Positions 25,265 through 33,121 of a stretch of DNA of 41,860 bases are shown here, one piece after another. The position numbers were made by a program, and so were the translations under genes. Numbering within the stretch: the first letter of the stretch is position 1; each line of letters begins with the position of its first letter. Source of the DNA: Cyanobacteria bacterium SBLK (GTDB lineage Bacteria; Cyanobacteriota; Cyanobacteriia; Cyanobacteriales; Spirulinaceae); NCBI GenBank assembly GCA_017746715.1, contig JAGHZQ010000022.1:1-41860 (forward strand). Direction: 5' to 3'. A model generated the notes under the pieces. The model saw only the letters and a program-made list of their open reading frames with translations, searched no databases and was not told the origin of the DNA.

Positions 25265-25969
25265 ATGACCGCATCCAGTCTTTATCCCGAGCTCGAGCCA
25301 CTCCGCCAGCAATTGGAGTCGGAGGTGTTGAAAAAACAACTCTCGGTTATTCCTCAATTGGCAAATGCAGGCGATCCGGGTTTAGAGATTTTAATGAGCT
25401 TTTTGCAGGAAAATCGCGACCAAGACCCCAAACCCGCGATTGGAAGTGCTTATATTGCGCTGTTCCAAATCAAAACGCCGGAAATTTTAGATTTTCTCAA
25501 GGCTTACTTTCCCCATGGGGTTGTTTCTCTACAATCCGATCGCGAGATCGATTACCAACCCCTACAAGATCTCCTGATTCAACAAGATTTTCAACAAGGC
25601 GATCGCCTCACTCTCGAAAAGCTCTGTGAATTGGCCGGAGAACAAGCAATGAACCGGCAATGGCTCTATTTTTCCGAGGTGGATCGCTTTCCAAAAACGG
25701 ATTTACAAACCATTAATGCCCTTTGGCTCGCGTATTCGGAGGGAAAATTTGGCTTTTCGGTGCAGCGCGAGTTATGGCTGGCACAGGGAAAGAATTTTAA
25801 TAAGCTCTGGGATAAAATTGGCTGGAAAAAGGAGAATAATTGGACGCGCTACCCCAATGGGTTTATCTGGGATTTGAGCGCCCCGAGGGGTCATTTACCG
25901 CTATCCAATCAATTGCGCGGGGTGCAGCCTTTTGCTTCTTTACTGAATCATCCCGCTTGGGTGAAATGA
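25265..25969 (+). CDS. gun4: GUN4-domain protein, Mg-chelatase activator
   Basis: This 234-residue protein has an N-terminal helical bundle (about 1-80) followed by the porphyrin-binding GUN4 core: DYQPLQDLLIQQDFQQGDRL, CELAGEQAMNRQWLYFSEVD, INALWLAYSEGKFGFSVQRE, and a C-terminal TRYPNGFIWDLSAP...LSNQLRGVQPF. This is the layout and length of the cyanobacterial Gun4 that binds protoporphyrin IX and Mg-protoporphyrin and stimulates Mg-chelatase through ChlH. The start at 25265 has no ribosome-binding site; a GATAATT heptamer array lies there instead. An upstream TTG at 25253 is the alternative. chlH is 8 kb upstream on the same strand. Confidence 0.93.
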   Translation: MTASSLYPELEPLRQQLESEVLKKQLSVIPQLANAGDPGLEILMSFLQENRDQDPKPAIGSAYIALFQIKTPEILDFLKAYFPHGVVSLQSDREIDYQPLQDLLIQQDFQQGDRLTLEKLCELAGEQAMNRQWLYFSEVDRFPKTDLQTINALWLAYSEGKFGFSVQRELWLAQGKNFNKLWDKIGWKKENNWTRYPNGFIWDLSAPRGHLPLSNQLRGVQPFASLLNHPAWVK

Positions 25970-25983
25970 ATGAGCGATCGCCC

Positions 25984-26547
25984 CTAACGAGCAAAAAGTT
26001 CTCTCAATACCACGGTAATATTCGGCAATAAACTCGGGGCGATCGTCTCTTCAATCGTATAGATTTGTATTAACCGATAGCCTTCCGGACTGGGTTGACG
26101 ATAAACTGTCACGCGTTGTTCGTTGATATCCACCAGCCACGATTCTCGAACTCCCTCGCGACCGTAAAGGGGCATTTTAATCGTGCGATCGCTCTCTATC
26201 GTTGTATCGGCAATTTCAATTAAAAGCAAGACATCTTCTGGGAGAGGATGCCTTTCCTCATAATCATCATCGCGAGGTGAGAGCAACGCTAAATCGGGTT
26301 GGGGTTGAGAATCAGGACTCAATGCGATCGGGTTTTGTGCGTCAAGAAGTGCCTCTCTCGCTTCAATTTGCGGACTCAACAAACGAAGGAGACGACGCAC
26401 GAAAGCTGCATGACGGCGGCCAATTTTACCCATCTCGATAATTTCTCCCTCAATGAGTTCGAGCCGTGCATCATCGAGAATTCCTTGCTCGGACATTTGC
26501 TGGAATTCTCGAACGGTAAACTTTTTACGAAGGAGTTGTACGGACAC
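25984..26547 (-). CDS. Uma2-family (DUF820) nuclease-fold protein
   Basis: This 187-residue DUF820 protein begins FTVREFQQMSEQGILDDARL, ELIEGEIIEMGKIGRRH (the typical first motif), then QPQPDLALLSP, DVLLLIEIADTT, SDRTIKMPLYGREGVRESWL and VDINEQRVTVYR. It is a well-conserved member with the acidic residues of the restriction-endonuclease-like fold. Its stop lies 14 bp from the converging gun4 stop. Cellular role unknown. Confidence 0.9.
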   Translation of the reverse strand: MSVQLLRKKFTVREFQQMSEQGILDDARLELIEGEIIEMGKIGRRHAAFVRRLLRLLSPQIEAREALLDAQNPIALSPDSQPQPDLALLSPRDDDYEERHPLPEDVLLLIEIADTTIESDRTIKMPLYGREGVRESWLVDINEQRVTVYRQPSPEGYRLIQIYTIEETIAPSLLPNITVVLRELFAR

Positions 26548-26683
26548 AGACTTTGTTAATTTGTTTCTGTCTCATAATTTTAAACCCAAAATTACGCGAT
26601 CTCCAATATTAAACCGCCCATTCAATTTTTGGGAAAGACATCCACCATAAGTTTTTCATTAGGATTGTAAAATGCGATCGCGA

Positions 26684-27367
26684 TTAATCTCCCTCAATTT
26701 CAAGATTGCGAATTTGTGTTGCAAACCAATTCGCCGCACTGATATTACTTTCATCTTGCAAGCGTGCGAGAGTTTGTTCGAGAAGGGCGATGGGCAAACC
26801 TGCTAAACTTTGAGAAACTCGACATTCCCGGTATTGATTATTGTCTTGCAATCGAAATGCAAAAACTCGCCGTCCGACAACATCAACAACCCAATATTCG
26901 GGAATTCCCAAAGACGCATACAAAGACTTTTTCTCATCCAAATCATCGGCTAACGTCGTATCGGAAATTTCTCCCACCAGATCGGGAATACGCCAGCGAT
27001 CGAGATCGATATAACGCCTTTCTCCGGGTTGCCAGATGGGATAATCATCCCCAAGATATAAAACAATATCGGGTGCTGCCGAACTTTGCTCGGCTTTTTC
27101 CAGCAAGCATCCTCCGAAAGAGTTAGAAGTTTGTGAAGTTTGTTGGCTAAACCAAATAAAAAATAACATCGCGATGAGATCGCTAATACTCGAATGATTA
27201 ATTCCTTCCGAACCCATTTCTACTAAAAGACGATTTTGATAATAGTATAATTTGACCCGCTCCCGAGTTTCTGCATCGCGCCATGCTTCATATTCCTTCC
27301 AACTCGCAATCTTCCATTCTGTTAGGGGCATCGTAGTTTTGGTGGCATAAGGAGTTTGAATATTCAT
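26684..27367 (-). CDS. Uma2-family (DUF820) protein, divergent
   Basis: This 227-residue protein has a more divergent DUF820 pattern: WKEYEAWRDAETRERVKLYY, NRLLVEMGSEGINHSSI, APDIVLYLG, RWRIPDLVGEISDTTLADDL, KKSLYASLGIPEYWVVDVVG, RRVFAFRLQ. The conserved acidic positions are kept. It is the third Uma2 gene in 6.4 kb and lies in the same orientation as the one at 25984, but the two are not close in sequence, so recent duplication is unlikely. Confidence 0.85.
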   Translation of the reverse strand: MNIQTPYATKTTMPLTEWKIASWKEYEAWRDAETRERVKLYYYQNRLLVEMGSEGINHSSISDLIAMLFFIWFSQQTSQTSNSFGGCLLEKAEQSSAAPDIVLYLGDDYPIWQPGERRYIDLDRWRIPDLVGEISDTTLADDLDEKKSLYASLGIPEYWVVDVVGRRVFAFRLQDNNQYRECRVSQSLAGLPIALLEQTLARLQDESNISAANWFATQIRNLEIEGD

Positions 27368-27505
27368 CGATATTTATTTGTGCTTTATCTATATCTCGCA
27401 TTATAAATGGTTTTTGAGGGTGCACCGCAACATCTGTATTATTGATTGGAGAGGAGAGTGCCTCGATGAATAAAAGCGAGCTACCGCGAACGAAACAAAC
27501 GAGGA

Positions 27506-27673
27506 AATCTTGTCGGGTTCTTGATATTCCCGCATTAGGATAAAAATCAACTGAAATAGAGAACGAAAATTTCCCCGAACCCACCTCTCCCAATTGCATT
27601 GAAACTTTGCAACAATCTTGTCGAGTTCTTGACATTCCCTCAGTAGGATAAAACTCAACTGAAGGAGAGAACG
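27506..27673. repeat. Two 60-bp direct repeats in a 420-bp gap
   Basis: The 60-bp units at 27506-27565 and 27614-27673 begin AATCTTGTCG and contain TAGGATAAAA and CAACTGAA; they differ at about seven positions and are spaced 108 bp apart. They fill much of the gap 27368-27787 before the DUF4157 gene. No convincing gene is present there. Confidence 0.7.
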
Positions 27674-27787
27674 CGATCGCCCGCTCCCAACACGCAGATC
27701 GCATTCTTACATCGCATGTTTGCTTTGCATCCATGCAATTGCTGTCGCGATCGTCCTCGACTTCTCGAACCATTCAGAGGTAGTTAT

Positions 27788-29452
27788 ATGTCATCCAAAC
27801 AATACGCAAAAAAACCGTCTTGGCAGCCCGATCGCAGTCAGTCCGAGAAAACAGATACACCCGCACCCAATCGCAAAAAGCCTTTAGAAGTCGCCGATAT
27901 CCCTCCCGGTGCAATGATGGATAATGTGGAGCGATCGATGGCAAATCAAGAGACTCCAGCAACACCGCCGCCAGAATTCGTGCAGGCCAAACTGACCCTC
28001 GGACAGCCGAATGATAAATACGAACAGGAAGCCGATCGCGTTGCGAAGGAAGTCGTCCAAAGCATTCGCGCCCCCGAACCGGCTGCTTCTGGAGAGCCTT
28101 CCCTTCAGTGCAAAACCGAAGCATTTCAAGAGATTTGGCAGCCAACTCTGCAAGCGAAAGGAAATAAAGGTGGAGAAGCAAGCGGCGAGTTCGAGCGGAC
28201 TTTAAACCGCACCAAAAGTAGCGGACAGCCCTTAGATGCTAATTTGCAGCGATCGATGGGAAGCGCGATGGGGGCAGATTTTAGCGGCGTAAAGGTGCAT
28301 ACAGACTCGACAGCGAATGATTTGAATCAATCGATCCAAGCGAAAGCCTTTACCACCGGCAAAGATGTATTTTTCAAACAAGGAGAATATCAACCGGGAA
28401 GTCAAAGCGGACAAGAGCTAATTGCTCATGAATTAACCCATGTGGTGCAGCAAAATGGCGTGCAGCGATCGCTCATTCAAAGAAACGGGCCGATTAAAAA
28501 TAAAGCAGGAGAAAATTATCCTCACCAACCGCGCGTTGCGACTGGCGTGCCTGCATTTGAAGCCACGGAAGATCTCTCCTTGCAAGTTGCCCAAACCAAC
28601 AGTTTATTGATAGCGGCACAAGCGGCAAAAGAAAATTTTAAAGCAATAGTAGAAGGATTAGTTGCTAAAATCAATGCTCATTTTGGCGACAATGTTTGCC
28701 AGCACACCGGATTTGAGTATGCTCTAAAAAGTTGGGAAAGCTCGTATCGCAAGGCGAAAACAACAGGGATCAAATGGAATGAAGGCGTTGCTCATGCCTT
28801 GATGGATGTCGTCCGAGCAACGATTTCTTGTAACGATTATGACGCAATGATGGTCGCCAAAAGAGTGTTAGCACAAGAAATCCAGTTTGGAATTGCCCAG
28901 TACTGCGATTTGATTGATATCAATCCCGATATGTTAGTGCGCGACTCTTTTAACTGGCAGATGGAGAAACAAGACGATAAAGGTTATGGAGATATTAAAG
29001 GATATATCCCGGTTAAATTCGTACGGGAAAGCGGCCCGGAAGGAGACAAACAAGGTATTATCTTGGCAGAGATGCAGGTTCTACACGAACAATTGCACGC
29101 CGTCAAACAAACCGGGGGCGGTCACACATTTTACGAGGTTGAAAGAGCTCTCGAAGACTACCAACCCCTAAATTGTAAGATTTTCGAGCCTTCTGATGAG
29201 GCAATTCATGCAGCGAGGGAGTTGTCAGAACAAGAACGCTTTTTGACTTATCTCAAACAGTTTCCCCTGTCTCTCAAACTTTTATACAGAGTATTGCATC
29301 CCGATGAGGATAACCATTTTGTTGAAGTTCCGTTCGGTGGAGAGATGGAAAGAAAGATAATTGTAACGACGGCAGAGGAGAAGGCGCTCAAGGATGCAAG
29401 CAATCGCTTTTATACCGAACAATTTTGGGATAATCCGAGCGTGACAATCTAA
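27788..29452 (+). CDS. DUF4157 (eCIS-type) protein with RelA/SpoT-like C-terminal domain
   Basis: This is a 554-residue modular protein. Residues 1-60 are a polar leader with LEVADIPPGAMMDN. Residues about 155-230 are the DUF4157 core (PLDANLQRSMGSAMGADFSG, KVHTDSTANDLN, AFTTGKDVFF) ending in the zinc-protease-like HELTH (H214-H218). DUF4157 marks cargo of extracellular contractile injection systems. The C-terminal 300 residues contain DVVRATI (D340-I346), GYGDIKGYI (G399-), EMQVLHEQ (E428-) and HTFYEVER (H446-), spaced like the catalytic strands of RelA/SpoT nucleotide synthetases. I infer a toxin effector; no injection-system structural genes are in the window. The start at 27788 aligns with the paralogue at 29595. 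Confidence 0.75.
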   Translation: MSSKQYAKKPSWQPDRSQSEKTDTPAPNRKKPLEVADIPPGAMMDNVERSMANQETPATPPPEFVQAKLTLGQPNDKYEQEADRVAKEVVQSIRAPEPAASGEPSLQCKTEAFQEIWQPTLQAKGNKGGEASGEFERTLNRTKSSGQPLDANLQRSMGSAMGADFSGVKVHTDSTANDLNQSIQAKAFTTGKDVFFKQGEYQPGSQSGQELIAHELTHVVQQNGVQRSLIQRNGPIKNKAGENYPHQPRVATGVPAFEATEDLSLQVAQTNSLLIAAQAAKENFKAIVEGLVAKINAHFGDNVCQHTGFEYALKSWESSYRKAKTTGIKWNEGVAHALMDVVRATISCNDYDAMMVAKRVLAQEIQFGIAQYCDLIDINPDMLVRDSFNWQMEKQDDKGYGDIKGYIPVKFVRESGPEGDKQGIILAEMQVLHEQLHAVKQTGGGHTFYEVERALEDYQPLNCKIFEPSDEAIHAARELSEQERFLTYLKQFPLSLKLLYRVLHPDEDNHFVEVPFGGEMERKIIVTTAEEKALKDASNRFYTEQFWDNPSVTI

Positions 29453-29458
29453 CTTGAC

Positions 29459-29479
29459 CTGCATCCTCACAGGATGCAG
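29459..29479 (+). terminator. Hairpin after the DUF4157 gene
   Basis: CTGCATCCT at 29459-29467 pairs perfectly with AGGATGCAG at 29471-29479 with a 3-nt loop. It lies 7 bp after the stop codon. There is no long T run, so termination may be partial. Confidence 0.55.
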
Positions 29480-29594
29480 AAAGTTTCTGAGACCCTATCA
29501 AGTTTGGCAATAAAATTTAAGATATGGTTAACTAAAAATTAACTAAGATGGAGAGAAGCTGTCCAAACCCGTCCTTCAATCCAGTGAATGCCCC

Positions 29595-30029
29595 ATGTCT
29601 TCAGAACGAATCGATCGCCAACAGCATTCGCAGCAGTCTGTCGAACGCAAAAATGAATCTCGCAATTTGTCTGAGGAAACCCCCCTAGAGGTGGCCGATC
29701 TCACTCCCGGTGCAATGATGGATAATGTCATGGGAACCCTCGACCAAAACGCTGCTGCGGGAGTGCCACCAGAATTCGCACCTGCAAAATTCTATCTTGG
29801 CAAATCGAGGAACGAGTACGAAGAGGAAAGCGATCGCCTTGTCAAACCAAGGAATAGCCTCAAACCGTCGGCGAGTCCTCCGAATCTGCCATCTCGACGA
29901 AAAATTCCTTTTAGCTCCTTGCCTGGGGAATCGCAGCCTTCCGTGCAAAGTAAAGCCGAAGCATTTGGAGAAATTTGGCAGCCCTCCCTCCAAGAGAAAG
30001 CCGAGGAGGCAAAGGAAAGCGAAAAATAA
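29595..30029 (+). CDS. Leader-only paralogue of the DUF4157 protein
   Basis: This 144-residue protein repeats the leader architecture of the upstream protein: PLEVADLTPGAMMDN (versus PLEVADIPPGAMMDN), PPEFAPAKFYLGKSRNEYEE, and SVQSKAEAFGEIWQPSLQ (versus SLQCKTEAFQEIWQPTLQ). It then ends with a lysine/glutamate tail, without the DUF4157 core, HELTH motif or toxin domain. It may be a truncated remnant, or a short protein that uses the same loading signal. No frameshift restoring the core is visible downstream. Confidence 0.65.
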   Translation: MSSERIDRQQHSQQSVERKNESRNLSEETPLEVADLTPGAMMDNVMGTLDQNAAAGVPPEFAPAKFYLGKSRNEYEEESDRLVKPRNSLKPSASPPNLPSRRKIPFSSLPGESQPSVQSKAEAFGEIWQPSLQEKAEEAKESEK

Positions 30030-30179
30030 GACACAATCAAAACATGGGTTGGCTGTTTCCCCGTGAATTCTTGCCGATCGGGAGATAAAGAAGATGAGAT
30101 GGGACGCAAAATCTCGGAACGGGGAAGAAGCGACCGCGATCGCTGGATAATATTGTTATTGCTCGAGGAGTCAGTAACA

Positions 30180-31460
30180 ATGGGAAACAACCCAGATGCG
30201 ATCGATATTTTAATTTTATCGAACGGACCCGGCGAAATTACCACCTTAGTCCGTCCTGTCGTGAAAGCATTGCGGGAAAAATTAGGAGAAGAACGAGAAC
30301 GGGTGCGGATTTCTGCGATCTTGTCTCCGTGTCCTCATTCTACTGGCAAAGAAGCAGAGATTGCGCGATCGTATCCGGAGATCGATCGCGTTCAATCTTC
30401 AGAATATTTTTGGTCGTTTTTGTGGCGTGGAAAAACAGCGGAAAATTGGCATTGGCATCAAAAAGGAGTGGTTGTATTTTTAGGCGGCGATCGCATTTTT
30501 CCCGTCATTATTGGCAAGCGTTTAAATTATCGCATTGTTGTTTATGCAGAATGGTCGCTTCAATGGGAGAGATGGGTCGATCGTTTTGGCGTAATGCAAC
30601 GAGATGTTTGCGATCGCATGGCGAAAAAATATCGCTATAAATGCAGTACCGTCGGGGATTTAATGGTCGATATCGCACCCGCAAAGGTGCAGCAACAGGA
30701 AGAACTCATCGGCTTGATGCCGGGATCGAAGGCCATGAAACTCGCTCAAGGTTTGCCGTTAATGTGCGGTATTGCCGAACGTCTTCAACAAATGCGCCCT
30801 CGAGTTCGTTTTGTCCTTCCCGTTGCTCCGACCCTGACCTTAGAAGAGCTGGCAAAATTTGGCGATGCGATCGCCAACCCCGTCATTGCCAAAATGAATA
30901 ACGTGACTGCAAAGTTAATTTTTAAGGGAGAGGACAAGCCCTATTTGCAAACGTCTGGTGGTGTAGAAATCGAACTTTGGCGGCCTTTTCCCGCTTACGA
31001 TCGACTGGCTCGATGCCAAGTTTGTCTCACCACGATTGGCGCGAATACCGCTCAACTCACGGCTCTTGGCGTTCCCATGGTCGTTTTGTTACCCACGCAA
31101 CAATTAGACGCAATGCGCGCTTGGGATGGCCTGCCAGGCCTTTTAGCCAATTTACCCTTAGTCGGTACGCCTTTTGCTTATACAATGAATGGGTTAATGC
31201 GATATTATGTTATTAAAAATAATAAACGATTTGCTTGGCCGAATATTTGGGCAAAACGAGAAATTATACCCGAACTGGTTGGAGATTTGCAGTTTGATGA
31301 AGTGGCTCGTATTGTTTTTGATTGGTTGGAACATCCAGAAAAATTAGAGGAAATTCGCGAAAATTTACGACAGGTTCGCGGAGAAAGCGGTGCGGCAGGA
31401 AAATTGGCAGAATTAGTAGCAGAAGAAATCCATCGCGATCGCTCTCCCAAGCAAACTTAA
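30180..31460 (+). CDS. Lipid-A-disaccharide synthase-related protein (LpxB-like, GT19)
   Basis: This 426-residue GT-B-type glycosyltransferase-like protein begins IDILILSNGPGEITTLVRPV. LIGLMPGSKAMKLAQGLPLM marks the nucleotide-sugar half and LTTIGANTAQLTALGVPMVV the donor site. It belongs to a cyanobacterial branch related to but distinct from LpxB, often annotated only as lipid-A-disaccharide synthase-related, and its acceptor is unknown. The start at 30180 is chosen because GAGGAG precedes it; 39 further codons upstream are open but not protein-like. rnpB follows on the same strand. Confidence 0.85.
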   Translation: MGNNPDAIDILILSNGPGEITTLVRPVVKALREKLGEERERVRISAILSPCPHSTGKEAEIARSYPEIDRVQSSEYFWSFLWRGKTAENWHWHQKGVVVFLGGDRIFPVIIGKRLNYRIVVYAEWSLQWERWVDRFGVMQRDVCDRMAKKYRYKCSTVGDLMVDIAPAKVQQQEELIGLMPGSKAMKLAQGLPLMCGIAERLQQMRPRVRFVLPVAPTLTLEELAKFGDAIANPVIAKMNNVTAKLIFKGEDKPYLQTSGGVEIELWRPFPAYDRLARCQVCLTTIGANTAQLTALGVPMVVLLPTQQLDAMRAWDGLPGLLANLPLVGTPFAYTMNGLMRYYVIKNNKRFAWPNIWAKREIIPELVGDLQFDEVARIVFDWLEHPEKLEEIRENLRQVRGESGAAGKLAELVAEEIHRDRSPKQT

Positions 31461-31507
31461 AAGTCCTCTATTTGCATAGTAGTGGAATTGTTGCAACGTT
31501 TACCCTG

Positions 31508-31536
31508 TTGAAAATTGAGAAGGGATCGCCGATAAT
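31508..31536 (+). promoter_or_regulatory. Sigma-70-type promoter of rnpB
   Basis: TTGAAA at 31508-31513 and GATAAT at 31531-31536 are separated by exactly 17 bp. The predicted 5' end of RNase P RNA at about 31542 is 6 bp downstream. Confidence 0.7.
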
Positions 31537-31541
31537 GAGAG

Positions 31542-31918
31542 AAAGAGAGTCGGCGAGATGGTTGCAGGCTTGGCAACGAGCGTGAGGAAAGTCCGGGCTC
31601 CCGAAAGACCAAACTTGCTGGATAACGCCCAGTGCGAGCGATCGCGAGGAGAGTGCCACAGAAAAATACCGCCATTATCAATGACCAATTGATAATTGAT
31701 AGTTGATAAGGGTAAGGGTGCAAAGGTGCGGTAAGAGCGCACCAGCAGCATCGAGAGGTGCTGGCTCGGTAAACCCCGGTTGGGAGCAAGGTCGGAGGGG
31801 CAAGGGTTGGTCTTTTTCCCGCCCCGAATTTGGCGAACCGCTCGAGGTATTCGGTAACGAATATCCTAGATAGATAACCATCCTCGAACAGAACCCGGCT
31901 TACGTCCGGCTCTCTTTT
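31542..31918 (+). ncRNA. rnpB: RNase P RNA (bacterial class A)
   Basis: The universally conserved blocks are present: GAGGAAAGTCCGGGCTC near 31585, CACAGAAAAATACCGCC near 31657, GGTAAGGGTGCAAAGGTGCG near 31708, TAAACCCCGGTTGGGAGCAA near 31770 and AGAACCCGGCTTACG near 31890. The ends AAAGAGAGTCGG and CCGGCTCTCTTT pair to form helix P1 and set the limits; a T-rich terminator follows. This ribozyme matures tRNA 5' ends with the RnpA protein. The P12 region carries a heptamer repeat insertion, as described in other cyanobacteria. Confidence 0.95.
31675..31707 (+). repeat. GATAATT-type heptamers inside rnpB
   Basis: TTATCAAT (31675-31682) and ATTGATAA (31688-31695) form a perfect hairpin, and GATAATT, GATAGTT and GATAAGG follow in register from 31691. 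The array sits in the helix P12 position between TACCGCC and GGTAAGGGTGC, which tolerates variation. Confidence 0.8.
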
Positions 31919-31927
31919 TACTTTTTT

Positions 31928-32169
31928 TCAAACGCGTAAAGGAATCTCGAAAACCCGTTGTTGTACCTCCCCCGTCATTCCCGTGCCATTATCGCCAATA
32001 GCGATCGCTCCTAATTTGCATGGATGCAATTAGTTGGGGTAAATCTTCGGCAATAAACTCCAAATCTAACTCTTCTTATGTTCCGTATCTGCCAGTGCCG
32101 TCATGAAAATAACGGGAATAGCCCGGAGGCGATCGCTGGCTTTAATCGCTGACAGGTTTCAAATCCGTC
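31928..32169 (-). pseudogene. Remnant of a receiver/histidine-kinase hybrid gene
   Basis: Minus-strand reading in shifting frames gives three matching pieces. The first is DGFETCQRL then, one base out of frame, SDRLRAIPVIFMTALADTEH, the end of a receiver domain. The second is LDLEFIAEDLPQLIASMQI, the pre-ATPase part of a histidine kinase. The third is IAIGDNGTGMTGEVQQRVFE, the N/G1 box of the kinase ATPase domain. Stops and frameshifts separate the pieces and large parts are missing. It fills the gap between rnpB and the next gene. Confidence 0.7.
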
Positions 32170-32339
32170 GAAAGAAACTCCTCTTTAATTTTGGTGTGAG
32201 GAATAACCCGATATAATTCGTGCTTGCCCGATTCGATCGCTCCAGACTGGCATGTTCTCAGTCTACAATAAATAGAGGAGAGAATTGGCGCTTTGCGTTT
32301 TTCTCCTTCAGCCTTCATCTTTTAGGGGGAACTCAGAGA

Positions 32340-33110
32340 TTGGACGAAACCTATCAAACTTATATTAACCGGGTGACGAAACTGACGCGTCCCTTAACTT
32401 GTCTCAATCAACTGCAAAACGTGCAGGAATCTCCCAAATTCAAACAGGGAGAAGCCATCGCTTTTCCGGGTTATACGGTTAGTTCTCCAACTTGCAACCT
32501 CGACAGCCAGAACAAAATATTTTACACTCACTTGGAAACAGCACGAGGAGAATTGTTAGAGAAAATCGGCGAGGGTTTGCTCGTTCCCGTCCCGATCGAT
32601 AGCTTTCACCTCACGATCGCGGATTTGATTTGGGATAGCGATTATCGAGACGCGATCGCTGAAGACGAAACCTTTGAATTGAAGTTGCGCGATCGCGTGG
32701 ACTCGAGTTTCGAGCACTATCAACAATCCATGCCCGAACGCTGTCCCGTTTCCTTACAATTATTGGGGATTGCCGTTCGACCTCGAGCGATCGAAGCCTG
32801 TTTGGTCTCAAAAGACGAAGAATCTCACAATAGATTATTGCAACTGCGTCGCGCTCTCTATCAAGAGCGGGGATTAATTGCCCTCGGGGTGAGACAACAG
32901 TATCATTACACGGCTCATATTACTTTGGCCTATTTTGGCGGTGGGGTAGAATCTTTCGATCGCGATTGGTTTTGCGAAGTGCTCACGGATTTTAACGATC
33001 GCTGGACGGATAGCCATGAAATTTTAACTTTCGATCGTGCCGAACTCTATAAATTTGACGATATGACGCACTTCTATCGAGAACCCGATTTTCCCTTCGT
33101 GCATTTTTAA
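32340..33110 (+). CDS. DUF1868-type 2H phosphoesterase-like protein
   Basis: This 256-residue protein carries two HxT motifs, H90-L-T (SFHLTIADL) and H193-I-T (TAHITLAYFG), the duplicated active-site pair of the 2H phosphoesterase/ligT fold. It matches the cyanobacterial DUF1868 type. Such enzymes act on cyclic phosphates or 2'-5' linkages of RNA and nucleotides; the substrate here is unknown. The start is a TTG at 32340 preceded by AGGGGGA; a GTG at 32220 extends the frame by 40 residues of unlikely sequence. cobH begins 11 bp after the stop, suggesting co-transcription. Confidence 0.75.
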   Translation: MDETYQTYINRVTKLTRPLTCLNQLQNVQESPKFKQGEAIAFPGYTVSSPTCNLDSQNKIFYTHLETARGELLEKIGEGLLVPVPIDSFHLTIADLIWDSDYRDAIAEDETFELKLRDRVDSSFEHYQQSMPERCPVSLQLLGIAVRPRAIEACLVSKDEESHNRLLQLRRALYQERGLIALGVRQQYHYTAHITLAYFGGGVESFDRDWFCEVLTDFNDRWTDSHEILTFDRAELYKFDDMTHFYREPDFPFVHF

Positions 33111-33121
33111 GGGGGTAAAAA

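Noticed and set aside
27288..27773. Minus-strand frame of 161 codons before the DUF4157 gene
   Set aside because: It spans the two 60-bp repeats and the start of a real Uma2 gene; the protein text has internal repetition from the DNA repeat and no family signature.
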